Position numbers and translations under genes: made by a program. A model generated the notes under the pieces. That model worked only from the letters and a program-made list of their open reading frames with translations. It was not told the origin of the DNA and did no database searches. A DNA stretch of 64,000 bases from Fluviispira sanaruensis (GTDB lineage: Bacteria; Bdellovibrionota_B; Oligoflexia; Silvanigrellales; Silvanigrellaceae), in the NCBI RefSeq assembly GCF_004295685.1, contig NZ_AP019368.1:1430364-1494363 (forward strand), written 5' to 3'. Positions 34,699 through 43,058 of the stretch are shown piece by piece; position 1 is the stretch's first letter; each line of letters begins with the position of its first letter.

Positions 34699-35298
34699 AT
34701 GAGAAAGATATTCCAAGAAGTTATTCCAAAATCAAGAGCTCAGTTCAGAGCTTGGCTCAAAAAAAATCATGAGCAAAAAGAAAGTGTTTGGGTTGTTATC
34801 TTTAAAATTTCGAGCGGTAAGTTAAACCTAAGTGCAGTTGATGTTACTGAAGAGGCGTTGTGTTTCGGATGGATTGACAGTATCCCGCGAAAGTTAGATG
34901 AGTACAGTTATAAATTACTCGTTTCCCAAAGAAAACCTGCAAGTGTTTGGTCTGCATTGAATAAAAAGCGCGTGAAAGAGTTAATTGCTAAGGGCTTAAT
35001 GACTAAATATGGACTTGAAAAAATAAATATTGCTAAAAAAAATGGGGCATGGTCTAAGCTCAATGCTTCTGATCGTTTAGAATTACCGAATGATTTGGAA
35101 ATGCTGCTTAAACGTAACCAGAAGGCGTATAAGTTTTATCAGTCAATGTCTCCTTCATCAAAAAGAGTAGTTCTTGAATGGATTAATGCTGCAAAGACTG
35201 AAGAAACTAGAAATAAACGCATTAAAGAAACTGTTCAACTGGCTGCTAAAAGTATTCGAGCAAATCACTATCGTGATTTGCTGAAGATAAAAAAATAA
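34699..35298 (+). CDS. YdeI/OmpD-associated family protein
   Basis: About 199 residues, cytoplasmic. It matches the YdeI/OmdA family: IPKSRAQFRAWLKKNHEQKESVWVVIFK-type start (ESVWVV), GWIDSIPRKLDEY, FSQRK-like region (VSQRKPASVWSALNK) and a C-terminal KTEETRNKRI segment. Family members have been linked to bacteriocin or stress protection, but the biochemical role is not settled. The frame extends to GTG 34690; ATG 34699 is preferred, though no clear Shine-Dalgarno precedes either. An IS200/IS605-type hairpin begins 10 bases after its stop. Confidence 0.75.
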   Translation: MRKIFQEVIPKSRAQFRAWLKKNHEQKESVWVVIFKISSGKLNLSAVDVTEEALCFGWIDSIPRKLDEYSYKLLVSQRKPASVWSALNKKRVKELIAKGLMTKYGLEKINIAKKNGAWSKLNASDRLELPNDLEMLLKRNQKAYKFYQSMSPSSKRVVLEWINAAKTEETRNKRIKETVQLAAKSIRANHYRDLLKIKK

Positions 35299-35307
35299 TT
35301 TTACAAT

Positions 35308-35326
35308 TCATTCGCGTAGCGAATGA
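35308..35326 (-). mobile_element. IS200/IS605-type right-end hairpin of the tnpB remnant
   Basis: TCATTCGC (35308-35315) and GCGAATGA (35319-35326) are perfect arms around GTA. Read on the reverse strand it is preceded by GCCTTATATAGAC, matching the CTTATAT-plus-hairpin layout at the other end-like element (36341-36369). It lies just past the 3' end of the reverse-strand tnpB remnant, where IS605-family right ends sit. Confidence 0.55.
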
Positions 35327-35355
35327 GTCTATATAAGGCACCATTATTTATAAAT

Positions 35356-36202
35356 TTATCTGATGATTCTAAAAGTCATAAACAAGTCATCTTCCTTAGT
35401 AAGGATTTTAAGATGATTTTGTCTGAAATGAATATTTATATGAAGTTTTATTTCTTGTTTTGCTTTTGGCAATTCTCGGTATTTTTTACTTTTCGATTGC
35501 TTTCTTTGTGCAAACCTTTGACATCTTTTTAAATACCGAAGTTTTGCTAATGCATTTTTTCTTAAATTTGGCCGCTCTATCTTTTCACCATTTGAACAAG
35601 TAGCAAGAGTTTTAATCCCAATATCTATCCTAATTTCTTTATCATCTTCTCTTGTAATTCCAATTTGTTCACTTTCAAAAGCAACATTTAAATACCAATG
35701 TCCGCTTTTATCTTGACAAAATGAGCCTGTTTTTATTTTTGCATCTTCTGGAAGATCTCTTGAGTTCCAAAAAGAAAATTCATTTTTTTGATAAGATATT
35801 TTTCCATTATGAATTTTAATTGCGGAAGCTTTAAACGGTATCCATCCTAAAGATCTTTTCCCACGCCAACGCAATAGTGTTTTAAACTGAATCCTGTGTG
35901 TGATGTATTCTTCAGAAACAAATTGAACTGTTTGAGAGTGTAATTCTAACTCTTTTGAGCTCCCACTCACAAGATTATTCATCTCAAATTTCGTTAAAAA
36001 GTAAGGTATAGAAGCTTTTTCACCCGATTTTTTATTATTTATTAACTTAACGGATTTATTTTTAAGAGCTTCTTTTTGAGTTTGCTTTCAAAAATTCCAT
36101 ACCATATTTACAGAACGAGACATCCGAGAAAGCACTCTATTTGCTCTCCTTAAATCTTTAATTCTGTAGTGATATGTTGTTATAAATTGCTCTTAACTCC
36201 AT
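35356..36202 (-). pseudogene. tnpB: IS200/IS605-family TnpB (OrfB) pseudogene
   Basis: A reverse-strand remnant of the RNA-guided nuclease TnpB. From ATG 36202 the frame reads MELRAIYN, then shifts; the next frame gives TTYHYRIKDLRRANRVLSRM, a typical TnpB N-terminus. It is interrupted by a TGA at 36088-36090 (where a Cys/Trp codon would fit: VWNF-stop-KQTQKEAL). From 35982 the frame is open: beta-barrel part, RuvC-I motif RIDIGIKTLATCSNGE with its Asp, and the KLRYLKRCQRFAQRK helix. It then degenerates and stops at 35356, without the RuvC-II/III or zinc-finger parts. At least three lesions, so inactive. No tnpA is present. Confidence 0.85.
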
Positions 36203-36336
36203 TTACTTAAAAAAGAAGTATACAGAAAATTTACTCATAAAGCCAACTTTCGACAAGCAAAAATTCCTATCGTCTTTTTGCATGCCTCGTCAGGTTTTCA
36301 ATTCAACCTTGCACCGTTTGGTGCTGCGATCTTTTC

Positions 36337-36380
36337 AGCTCGCTTATATCCTCGCTCTGAAGAACGAGGTCTTACGCTCG
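36337..36380 (+). mobile_element. Second IS200/IS605-type end, opposite orientation
   Basis: CGCTTATAT followed by the hairpin CCTCG...CGAGG (36350-36369, inner TCT/AGA pairs) and TCTTACGCTCG has the layout of the right ends of IS605-family tnpB elements. It points in the forward direction, opposite to the tnpB remnant, so it belongs to another, mostly deleted copy. A small hairpin GCACC-GTTT-GGTGC lies just upstream (36311-36324). The identification is from remembered family layout and is moderate. Confidence 0.45.
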
Positions 36381-36504
36381 GTGTGATAAATTGTAAATAC
36401 TTAATAAATAATAAAAATAATGATAAAAAACATGAATTAATGTTTTTCTGTGCAAACAAAGATTGGGAGAAGAAAGAAAAAAGGTGAATTATATAACGAA
36501 TGAA

Positions 36505-37026
36505 TTATGCGAAAAACTCAGGCCATTGCGTTTTTTCACACAATATTCCCACTAACTCTTCGAGCTTTTCGGCATCATGTCGTGAAAAGCGATCTAAGTT
36601 TGGACTATCTATATCCAGAACACCTATAAGATTTTCTTTTGTCCGTTGGTTATTATTTCGGAACAGAGGAATGACAATTTCGGAACGGGAGTCGCTGTCG
36701 CAGGCAATGTGGCCTGTGAAATTATGCACATCATCCACTCGCATAGTTTTTAAATGTTTTATGGCTGTGCCACAAACCCCTTTGCCAAAAGCAATACGTG
36801 TACAGGCAACTTTTCCTTGGAAAGGGCCGAGAACCAATTCATCCTGTTTTAAAAGATAAAATCCAACCCAATTGATGTCAGATAAAAAGTTATTTAATAG
36901 TGAACAGGTATTTGATAAATTTGCGAGCCAATCCTTTTCATAGTTTAGAAAGTTTGTAAACATATTTAGGAATTCGTCGTAATTCATTTCATTTAACGTT
37001 AAATCTGTAACCGTTATAAGACTCAT
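36505..37026 (-). CDS. msrC: Free methionine-(R)-sulfoxide reductase (GAF-domain fRMsr)
   Basis: 173 residues, one GAF domain. It reduces free methionine-R-sulfoxide with thioredoxin; cytoplasmic antioxidant. Diagnostic pattern is complete: INWVGFYLL, LGPFQGKVACTRI with Cys, GKGVCGTA with Cys, VDDVHNFTGHIACDSDSRSEIVIP with Cys, and GVLDIDSPNLDRF. The three cysteines correspond to the fRMsr catalytic/resolving set. It starts at ATG 37026 and is divergent from the Fur-box region at 37177. Confidence 0.9.
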   Translation of the reverse strand: MSLITVTDLTLNEMNYDEFLNMFTNFLNYEKDWLANLSNTCSLLNNFLSDINWVGFYLLKQDELVLGPFQGKVACTRIAFGKGVCGTAIKHLKTMRVDDVHNFTGHIACDSDSRSEIVIPLFRNNNQRTKENLIGVLDIDSPNLDRFSRHDAEKLEELVGILCEKTQWPEFFA

Positions 37027-37176
37027 GAAAAAAATCCTTTATCTATTTAACATGATAGTGTGTGAATTTTTATTTTATATATATTTTTAAAAATATACAA
37101 AAACTAAAAATATTTTTCACCAATCTTTTTTATAATATCTATTGATTTTTTGTCTAGAAAGAATATCTGTAAGATC

Positions 37177-37195
37177 GATACTGAGAATCATTCTC
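37177..37195 (+). promoter_or_regulatory. Fur box upstream of the siderophore synthetase gene
   Basis: GATACTGAGAATCATTCTC matches the 19-bp Fur consensus GATAATGATAATCATTATC at 16 of 19 positions. The central TGAGAATCATTCTCA (37182-37196) is a perfect 7-1-7 palindrome. Its place upstream of the NIS synthetase gene suggests iron repression. Confidence 0.85.
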
Positions 37196-37222
37196 ATTAA
37201 TGTGATTATTTGGAGCAGATCT

Positions 37223-37273
37223 ATGTATTCGATTAAATTGATAAAAAAAAATCAAAGAAGCACTAGCGTTTAG
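37223..37273 (+). CDS. Possible 16-residue leader peptide (uORF) before the siderophore gene
   Basis: ATG 37223 to TAG 37273 encodes a short basic peptide (MYSIKLIKKNQRSTSV). GGAG at 37212-37215 stands 7 bases before the ATG, better than expected for a chance frame. It lies between the Fur box and the synthetase start. It may be a translated leader or a fortuitous frame; there is no homology evidence. Confidence 0.25.
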   Translation: MYSIKLIKKNQRSTSV

Positions 37274-37316
37274 AATAATTAAAATAAAGTAAAAATTTAA
37301 ATGAATGAGGCAATAT

Positions 37317-39185
37317 ATGGATAGAAATCATGCCAAAAGAACAATATTAAGTAAGCTATTTCAAGCTTTCGTGCGTGAAACTATTTTACAAAAAGAAAAT
37401 ATGAAAGTCTGTAAAATCGATAATAGCATTGAAATTAATTTAACTAATAATGAGAAACTTATCGCATTGATCGATTCTTTTGATTCCTTCGAACGTTTCG
37501 ATCTCCTCAGTGATATCCAGTATATTTCACAGCATGGTGTGCAAAATATAAATCACCCGCTTGAGTTCCTTGCATTGGTGAAAAAAGATTTAACAAATGA
37601 GCATAATATTTCTGAAGAAAATTTTGCTCATTTCTGTAATGAAATTGAAAATAGTTTGACAAATCTTATTTTAGCAGAAATATCTTATGAACTTATTAAA
37701 AATGAATATCAAAAATCTACAAACGAAACTGATGTGAAGTCATCCATTGAGTGGATTCAATTACAAAAAAGTGAGAATAAACAATTTAGTTCACTCTCAT
37801 TTTATGAGCAATGCGTTATACAGGGGCACCCTTTGCATCCAAGTGCAAAAACAAAAATAGGTTTTGATATCGATGAATTAATGACTTATTCACCAGAGTG
37901 GCGCAACATAGTTTACCTCGAAATCATGGCAGTTAAAAAATCACATTGCAAAGTAACATTACTGGAAGGATATTCATTTTCTGATCTATTATTTAAAGAG
38001 TACCCTGATTTTTCAGAAAAAATAAAAGCAGAGCTGGCAGCAAAAGGACTCGATTATAGCAATTATGATTTTATTCCAGTGCATCCTTGGCAGCGCAAAC
38101 ACTCAATCCTACCTAAATTTAAAAATCAAATTACAGAGAATAAAATCATTCCTCTTATCTCGGTAAGAATTCCATCTCTATCAATGGTTTCTTTGCGTTC
38201 ATTTGCACCTCTGCAAAGTATTGAGCACAAGCGCCATCATATTAAAACCACAATAAATCTATTAACCCCCAGTGATTTTGGTTTGCTATCTAGTAAAGCT
38301 ACTGAATATGCCCCACGCATTTCTAAAATGCTTCTATCAATCCAACGAGATTTAAAATCATTTCAGAATGGTCAGTTCAGAATTCAAGCAGAAGTGTCAG
38401 GTGTAAGCTATATTGAGTATTCTGATAAATATATTAAAGCTGAAAAAGACGAGTTGAGCGAAAATCTCAGCTGTCTATTAAGAGAGAATCCTGAAAATTA
38501 TTTAAAAGAAAACGAAATCTGTTTGCCTGCAGCCGCTTTATTAGAAAAGTCACCAATCAATGGTAAAAGTATAATCACTGAATTTATTTGTGAGTATAGT
38601 GATAAATATCAGTATCTTTTAATAGATAAAGCCGCAAAGTCTTTTTTTAAGAAATATATTTCTATCGCGATTCCTCCTCTGTTAACTTTATTAAGTCGTT
38701 ATGGATTAAGTTTATCTGCACATTTACAAAACTGTGTGCCCGTCTTCTCTAAAGGCGAACCAGTCGCGCTTTTTGTCAGAGATTTTTCACAAATTCGAAT
38801 TAATAAAGAGCGATTAGAAAAGCAAAATTTCACATTAAATTTAGTCAGTGAAGATGCGAATCTATTTTGTAAAAATGCTTGTGCATTGCATAAAAATTTA
38901 TTTTATTCTTTCTTTCAAAATAATATTGGTGAAATCATTATTGAACTGCAAAAGAATTACTCTATTTCTGAAAAAGAACTATGGGATGAAGTGAAATGCG
39001 TATGTCAAGAAACGTTTGCTGAATTAAAAAAAGATCCGCTGATTGAACTTCAGGCCACTGAAGATGAAGAAGATCTCTTTAAAGACACTATCCAAATGAA
39101 AGCAATGACCAAAATGCGTTTAAATGGAGGGAAAAGTGAGTATCTTTTTGTAGGAATTCAAAATCCTATGAGTGACGTTGAATAG
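37317..39185 (+). CDS. IucA/IucC-family NIS siderophore synthetase
   Basis: About 622 residues; NIS synthetases are ~580-620. They use ATP to condense citrate or another carboxylate with an amine or alcohol in siderophore assembly; cytoplasmic. Motifs: GHPLHPSAKTKIGFD (ATP-binding HPxHPxxKxR-like), HPWQRKHSI, SLRSFAPLQSIEHKRHHIKTTINLLTPS-type substrate loop (here RSFAPL and HHIKTTINL), and the C-terminal FhuF-like RYGLSLSAHLQNCV with FVRDFSQIRI. The frame opens at ATG 37305, but ATG 37317 follows GAGG (37307-37310) by 6 bases. Preceded by a Fur box. No other siderophore gene is adjacent, so the product cannot be assigned. Its 3' end overlaps the convergent hydrolase by 20 bases. Confidence 0.88.
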   Translation: MDRNHAKRTILSKLFQAFVRETILQKENMKVCKIDNSIEINLTNNEKLIALIDSFDSFERFDLLSDIQYISQHGVQNINHPLEFLALVKKDLTNEHNISEENFAHFCNEIENSLTNLILAEISYELIKNEYQKSTNETDVKSSIEWIQLQKSENKQFSSLSFYEQCVIQGHPLHPSAKTKIGFDIDELMTYSPEWRNIVYLEIMAVKKSHCKVTLLEGYSFSDLLFKEYPDFSEKIKAELAAKGLDYSNYDFIPVHPWQRKHSILPKFKNQITENKIIPLISVRIPSLSMVSLRSFAPLQSIEHKRHHIKTTINLLTPSDFGLLSSKATEYAPRISKMLLSIQRDLKSFQNGQFRIQAEVSGVSYIEYSDKYIKAEKDELSENLSCLLRENPENYLKENEICLPAAALLEKSPINGKSIITEFICEYSDKYQYLLIDKAAKSFFKKYISIAIPPLLTLLSRYGLSLSAHLQNCVPVFSKGEPVALFVRDFSQIRINKERLEKQNFTLNLVSEDANLFCKNACALHKNLFYSFFQNNIGEIIIELQKNYSISEKELWDEVKCVCQETFAELKKDPLIELQATEDEEDLFKDTIQMKAMTKMRLNGGKSEYLFVGIQNPMSDVE

Positions 39186-40068
39186 CTAGAATAAGTTCAT
39201 CGGGCATTTCAATTGGATACATGTGTGTTCCGTTAGGGATTATAACCCAAGTGAGTTTTGGAAAGAATAACTGCACCCATTTTTTTGCCCACGGAAAGCA
39301 AGTGTCGCTTTTTTCACCGACAAAAAAGATCGGACTGACCTTATTACGGAATTTAAAGGGAACTTTTAAAAATCCGAAGGCAGCCATTGCAGGATATTCT
39401 TCAAACATAATGCCTTCCCACTTTGGATCATGGATAAGTTGAATTTCGTCCTCTTTTTTTGCAAAACTTCCATTTATATAATCAAGTATGGCTTCATCAC
39501 TCCATTTTTTCATAAATGAGCTTTTTTTAAATTCATGAAAAGCATTTTCAATGGAAGCAAATTTTAGCTTCCTTTTTTTGACGCGCAGTGAAAGCGGGCT
39601 TAAGTGCTTTAACTTTAATAAACTGACAAGACTCCATTTTAGAACTATTTTTGGTGGCAGTATAGGTGGATCCAATAAATAAAGTTTATCCATCTGCAAA
39701 GTTTTTGCTGAAAGCAAAGAAACCCAAGCGCCCAGGCTGTGCCCGCCTAAGATCCATATAAGATCGTGAGCCTTTTGTTCTCTTATCTTTTGAAAGAGTT
39801 CAATATGATCTTCAATTAATATTTCCCAAATCCATTCAGAGGGCTTGTCCTTAATTAATTTTGCAGGTGCTTCGGTTTTACCGATACCGCGCATGTCATA
39901 AGTGACAATGAGCCAATTTAATTGTTCGGCCATTTTTTCGAAGAGTGTACGATAGGTTTGTGCGGGTACGCCATTTGCATGAGCAAAAAAGAGAGCTTTT
40001 TCAATTTTTTTATTTTGCGATGGGGTGTATTCATAGATTTGAAAATGAGCACAACTGTATGGAAGCAT
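39166..40068 (-). CDS. Alpha/beta-fold hydrolase
   Basis: 300 residues, no signal peptide. Oxyanion-side segment FFAHANGVPAQTY, nucleophile elbow GGHSLGAW (Ser ~115), an acid candidate in FFVGEKSDTCFPW and a catalytic His in IPNGTHMYPIEMP (~280) complete a Ser-Asp-His triad. A helical lid (residues ~150-215) is present. Substrate not deducible; esterase, lipase or thioesterase are possible. It is convergent with the NIS gene; hydrolases sometimes process siderophores, but opposite orientation and lack of Fur box on this side give no support. Confidence 0.75.
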   Translation of the reverse strand: MLPYSCAHFQIYEYTPSQNKKIEKALFFAHANGVPAQTYRTLFEKMAEQLNWLIVTYDMRGIGKTEAPAKLIKDKPSEWIWEILIEDHIELFQKIREQKAHDLIWILGGHSLGAWVSLLSAKTLQMDKLYLLDPPILPPKIVLKWSLVSLLKLKHLSPLSLRVKKRKLKFASIENAFHEFKKSSFMKKWSDEAILDYINGSFAKKEDEIQLIHDPKWEGIMFEEYPAMAAFGFLKVPFKFRNKVSPIFFVGEKSDTCFPWAKKWVQLFFPKLTWVIIPNGTHMYPIEMPDELILAIQRHS

Positions 40069-40222
40069 AAAATCCTCGAAAATAAATAGAAATTTATTTA
40101 ACTAGCATAATTCATTTTTGTGGGCGAGTCTTTTTTTTTTAATAAAATGAGTTAGTCTTAAATATTGTTTAACAACTTTAAATGCAAAACATCATTTAAA
40201 GTCGTGCTTATGGAGTCTGATT

Positions 40223-41629
40223 TTGCAATTTAGAAAAACTATCGTTTGGCTTAGACGAGATTTACGTTTAGAAGATAATATCGCTTTGAGTAAAGCTTGT
40301 GAAATGTCTGAAAATGTTCTTCCGCTGTTCGTTTTTGATTCGAATATTTTGAGTAAAATAAAGAATAAAGAAGATAGAAGAGTCCAGTTTATTTATGAAA
40401 CTTTGCTTCAATTGAAAGAGGATCTTAATAATAAGGGGAAAGATATATTAATTTTATATGGAAAACCCGAAGTAGAAATCCCAAAAATTGCGATAAATTT
40501 AAATGTCGACGCTCTCTTTTGTAATAAAGATTATGAGAATTATGCGTATACGAGAGATCATTCCGTAAAGAAACAACTGCAAGCACACAATATCCAATTC
40601 TTTGCATTTAAAGATCAAGTGATTTTTGAAGAAAAAGAAATTTTAAATAAACAAGCTCAGCCCTACCAAGTATTTACTCCCTATAAAAGAGCTTGGTTAG
40701 CTATGTATCAAAGGGAAAAGATTAAAGAGGCAAAGTATAAAATTGATAAATTATTTTCATTGCAGAGTCTAAATGGATTCAATTCAACTCTATCCCTTAC
40801 AGATATTGGTTTTAAAGCAATTCATCTGCAGTTTAAAATCGGGCGAGCGGGAGGTATCGAATGTCTGCAGAATTTTGCAACTAAATTGAGCCATTATCAT
40901 GAGACGAGGGATCTTTTTGCTGTGGAAGGGACTTCACGACTATCAGTGCATTTGCGCTTTGGTACTTTATCCATTCGAGAACTTTTTCACTTTGCCGAGA
41001 AAAATCATTCACAAGGATCTGATATTTGGCAAGCGGAGCTGATTTGGCGAGAATTTTATAAGATGATCCTCTGTCAATTTCCTTATGTAGAAGAACAATG
41101 TTTTAAGCAGCAGTGTGTAAATATACAGTGGCATGACAATCCTGAGTATTTTGAAAAGTGGAAAAATGGGATGACTGGTTTTCCCATCATCGATGCCGCA
41201 ATGCGCCAGTTTAACCAAACAGGTTGGATGCACAATCGATTGCGTATGATTGTAGCATCTTTTTTAACTAAAGATCTCTTATTAGATTATAGAAAAGGCG
41301 AAGAATATTTTGCTGATAATTTGATCGATTTTGACTTATCATCCAACAATGGCGGATGGCAGTGGTGTGCGTCAACGGGTTGCGATGCTCAACCTTATTT
41401 TAGAGTTTTTAACCCAGCAGCTCAATCCAAGAAATTTGATCCCAGTGGAGCTTTTATCCGTAAATATTGTCCCGAACTAAAATTATTGGATGATAGATAT
41501 ATTCATGAGCCAATAAATTCCCCTGAAAAGGTTTTAACTTCAGCTCAGTGCAGATTAGGAATAGATTATCCCAAACCAATTGTTCAACACGATATTCAGC
41601 GTTTAAAAGCAATGAATCTGTTTCATTAA
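40223..41629 (+). CDS. phrB: Deoxyribodipyrimidine photolyase (class I CPD photolyase)
   Basis: 468 residues. It repairs UV-induced cyclobutane dimers using blue light with FAD. N-terminal antenna domain IVWLRRDLRLEDNIAL; C-terminal FAD domain with GTSRLSVHLRFGTLSIRE, ELIWREFYKMIL, TGFPIIDAAMRQ, GWMHNRLRMIVASFL-type segment, DNNG-like SSNNGGWQWCASTGCDAQPYFRVFNP (here NGGWQW, TGCDAQPYFR). The start is TTG 40223 with TGGAG 7 bases upstream; no ATG lies nearby in frame. Its last 27 bases overlap the convergent PAS gene. Confidence 0.93.
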   Translation: MQFRKTIVWLRRDLRLEDNIALSKACEMSENVLPLFVFDSNILSKIKNKEDRRVQFIYETLLQLKEDLNNKGKDILILYGKPEVEIPKIAINLNVDALFCNKDYENYAYTRDHSVKKQLQAHNIQFFAFKDQVIFEEKEILNKQAQPYQVFTPYKRAWLAMYQREKIKEAKYKIDKLFSLQSLNGFNSTLSLTDIGFKAIHLQFKIGRAGGIECLQNFATKLSHYHETRDLFAVEGTSRLSVHLRFGTLSIRELFHFAEKNHSQGSDIWQAELIWREFYKMILCQFPYVEEQCFKQQCVNIQWHDNPEYFEKWKNGMTGFPIIDAAMRQFNQTGWMHNRLRMIVASFLTKDLLLDYRKGEEYFADNLIDFDLSSNNGGWQWCASTGCDAQPYFRVFNPAAQSKKFDPSGAFIRKYCPELKLLDDRYIHEPINSPEKVLTSAQCRLGIDYPKPIVQHDIQRLKAMNLFH

Positions 41630-42007
41630 ACAAAAGAACATTGTATCCTCAGAATTTTTTTGAGTAAAGGATTTAGCGGTGGATTCAACCCAGAATAATT
41701 CTCCAGATTTATGAATTAATCTAAATTTAATTTTTGTCACGATGCCAATTTCTGTGATAAGTTTTCCATGTGTTTCTGAAATTTCATGATTTTCAACTTG
41801 CAGGGTGAAATCATATGAAGATTTTCCTATGATTTCTTCGTCTGTAATACCTAAGAAGTTTTTTAGTCCTTCTGATGCAAATAACACTTCACTAAGTATA
41901 TTCACAATTGAAAACATATCATTTTGTCCAAATGGACATAGAGTATGTATTTCTTTAAAATCAAAATAATTATTGATATTACTCAGAATCATAATAATAT
42001 CCATCAT
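41603..42007 (-). CDS. Stand-alone PAS-domain protein 1
   Basis: 134 residues, essentially one PAS domain: VNILSEVLFASEGLKNFLGITDEEIIGKSSYDFTL, then the later strand KIKFRLIHKSGELFWVESTAKSF. No effector or output domain is attached, so it must act by binding a partner or a small ligand. No Shine-Dalgarno is evident at ATG 42007. Next to a second solo PAS protein of similar size on the same strand, suggesting duplication. Confidence 0.65.
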   Translation of the reverse strand: MMDIIMILSNINNYFDFKEIHTLCPFGQNDMFSIVNILSEVLFASEGLKNFLGITDEEIIGKSSYDFTLQVENHEISETHGKLITEIGIVTKIKFRLIHKSGELFWVESTAKSFTQKNSEDTMFFCLMKQIHCF

Positions 42008-42037
42008 AAGAGTTAAAAATATTTGTAAAACATAATA

Positions 42038-42424
42038 TTATATTTTGCGTGAAATTATAAAAAGCAGCACTTCGTCAAAATATTCCGAGTAAAATGATTT
42101 TGCAAAAGATTCTGTGTAGACATAAACTCCTTTTTTTGAAAGTATCTTCTTTTTAAAACAAAATTCTTCACCAGTATTGTTAAATATGGATATAAGTCTA
42201 TTGATATGAGAGTCAAAATCATCGGGAGGAAAAAACTCAAATCCAGGTTTTTGCAAAAATTCTTCCGCAGTATAGTCATAAAAAGAAATGCAATTTTTTG
42301 ACATAAAAATAATTTCACATAATGAATTCCAAATGGAAAGCAGACAGGTGTTGGGGTGAAACCAATTGGGTAAATTAAATTGATCTAATATTTTTTTAAA
42401 GTGAATAAATACTTCTTGTTCCAT
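42038..42424 (-). CDS. Stand-alone PAS-domain protein 2
   Basis: 128 residues; divergent PAS-like fold: LCEIIFMSKNCISFYDYTAEEFLQKPGFEFFPPDD, then KKKILSKKGVYVYTESFAKSF, parallel to the SGELFWVESTAKSF end of the neighbouring protein. The shared ESxAKSF end supports a tandem duplication. No output domain, signal peptide or membrane helix. It lies 30 bases upstream of the other PAS gene, so the two are likely one transcript. Ligand and partner unknown. Confidence 0.6.
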   Translation of the reverse strand: MEQEVFIHFKKILDQFNLPNWFHPNTCLLSIWNSLCEIIFMSKNCISFYDYTAEEFLQKPGFEFFPPDDFDSHINRLISIFNNTGEEFCFKKKILSKKGVYVYTESFAKSFYSEYFDEVLLFIISRKI

Positions 42425-42556
42425 TGCTAATTTTTTCTTTTATTTTAAAAATGAAAATGATACCTATAAAATTTTAATTTTTATAGTAAATCTAGGTCAC
42501 GATTGTAAATATTTTTTTTACAAATTGTCAAATCATTTTTGCAAAGATAAAAAAAA

Positions 42557-42982
42557 CTAACGCGAAGATTCTGCTGAAAAAATTGGAGAGTTATGCGAAA
42601 TTGCTCCGAAGGAAAAGGAGTTTTTTGTATTAAATTGAAAAATATATTCATCTTGCTCTACATAACCAAAATTTTGTTTTAGGTAGCGTTCTTGTTTGCT
42701 GGGTGAGCTTTTGAGTCGAGCAATTGTCTGTTCGAGTTCTTGATTTTGTATTTCAAGTTCCATATTTGTTTGTACTAATATATTTTTTTCACTTATAAGT
42801 TCCATAAAATTAGAAATTCCAGCTTTACCGATGGCTATTGAGCCGATGATAAGCCAAAGAACGACTACGACCACCCATCTTGCAAGTGATTGAAATCTCT
42901 TAGAAAAAACTGCAGAGTTGGAGATGGGAGAGGACATTTCTATACCATTCATAGAGTAAATAAAAGTGTTTAACACTGACAC
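42557..42982 (-). CDS. FtsB/DivIC-like septum formation initiator
   Basis: Up to 141 residues: one membrane helix (WVVVVVLWLIIGSIAIG), then a periplasmic coiled coil (LVQTNMELEIQNQELEQTIARLKSS) and YLKQNFGYVEQDEYIFQF, the typical FtsB end where ERxARExLGLVKPGE is replaced by QERYLKQNFGYVEQDE. FtsB helps recruit FtsL/FtsQ to the divisome. The start is uncertain: ATG 42982, 42952 or 42937 (giving MSSPISNS) are possible and none has a strong Shine-Dalgarno. A short AT stem (42503-42523) downstream may terminate it. Confidence 0.75.
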   Translation of the reverse strand: MSVLNTFIYSMNGIEMSSPISNSAVFSKRFQSLARWVVVVVLWLIIGSIAIGKAGISNFMELISEKNILVQTNMELEIQNQELEQTIARLKSSPSKQERYLKQNFGYVEQDEYIFQFNTKNSFSFGAISHNSPIFSAESSR

Positions 42983-43058
42983 ACTCTATCTTAGCATGGG
43001 GAAAAAAATTTGTTGAGCTTCTTTTGGATTTCTGATGAATTTTTGTCAAGCCAAACAC

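Noticed and set aside
35323-35532. 69-residue forward frame at the IS right end
   Set aside because: Antisense to the tnpB remnant and starts in the hairpin.
36278-36487. 69-residue forward frame spanning the IS end-like hairpin
   Set aside because: Runs through a palindromic end; not TnpB-like and without a ribosome-binding site.
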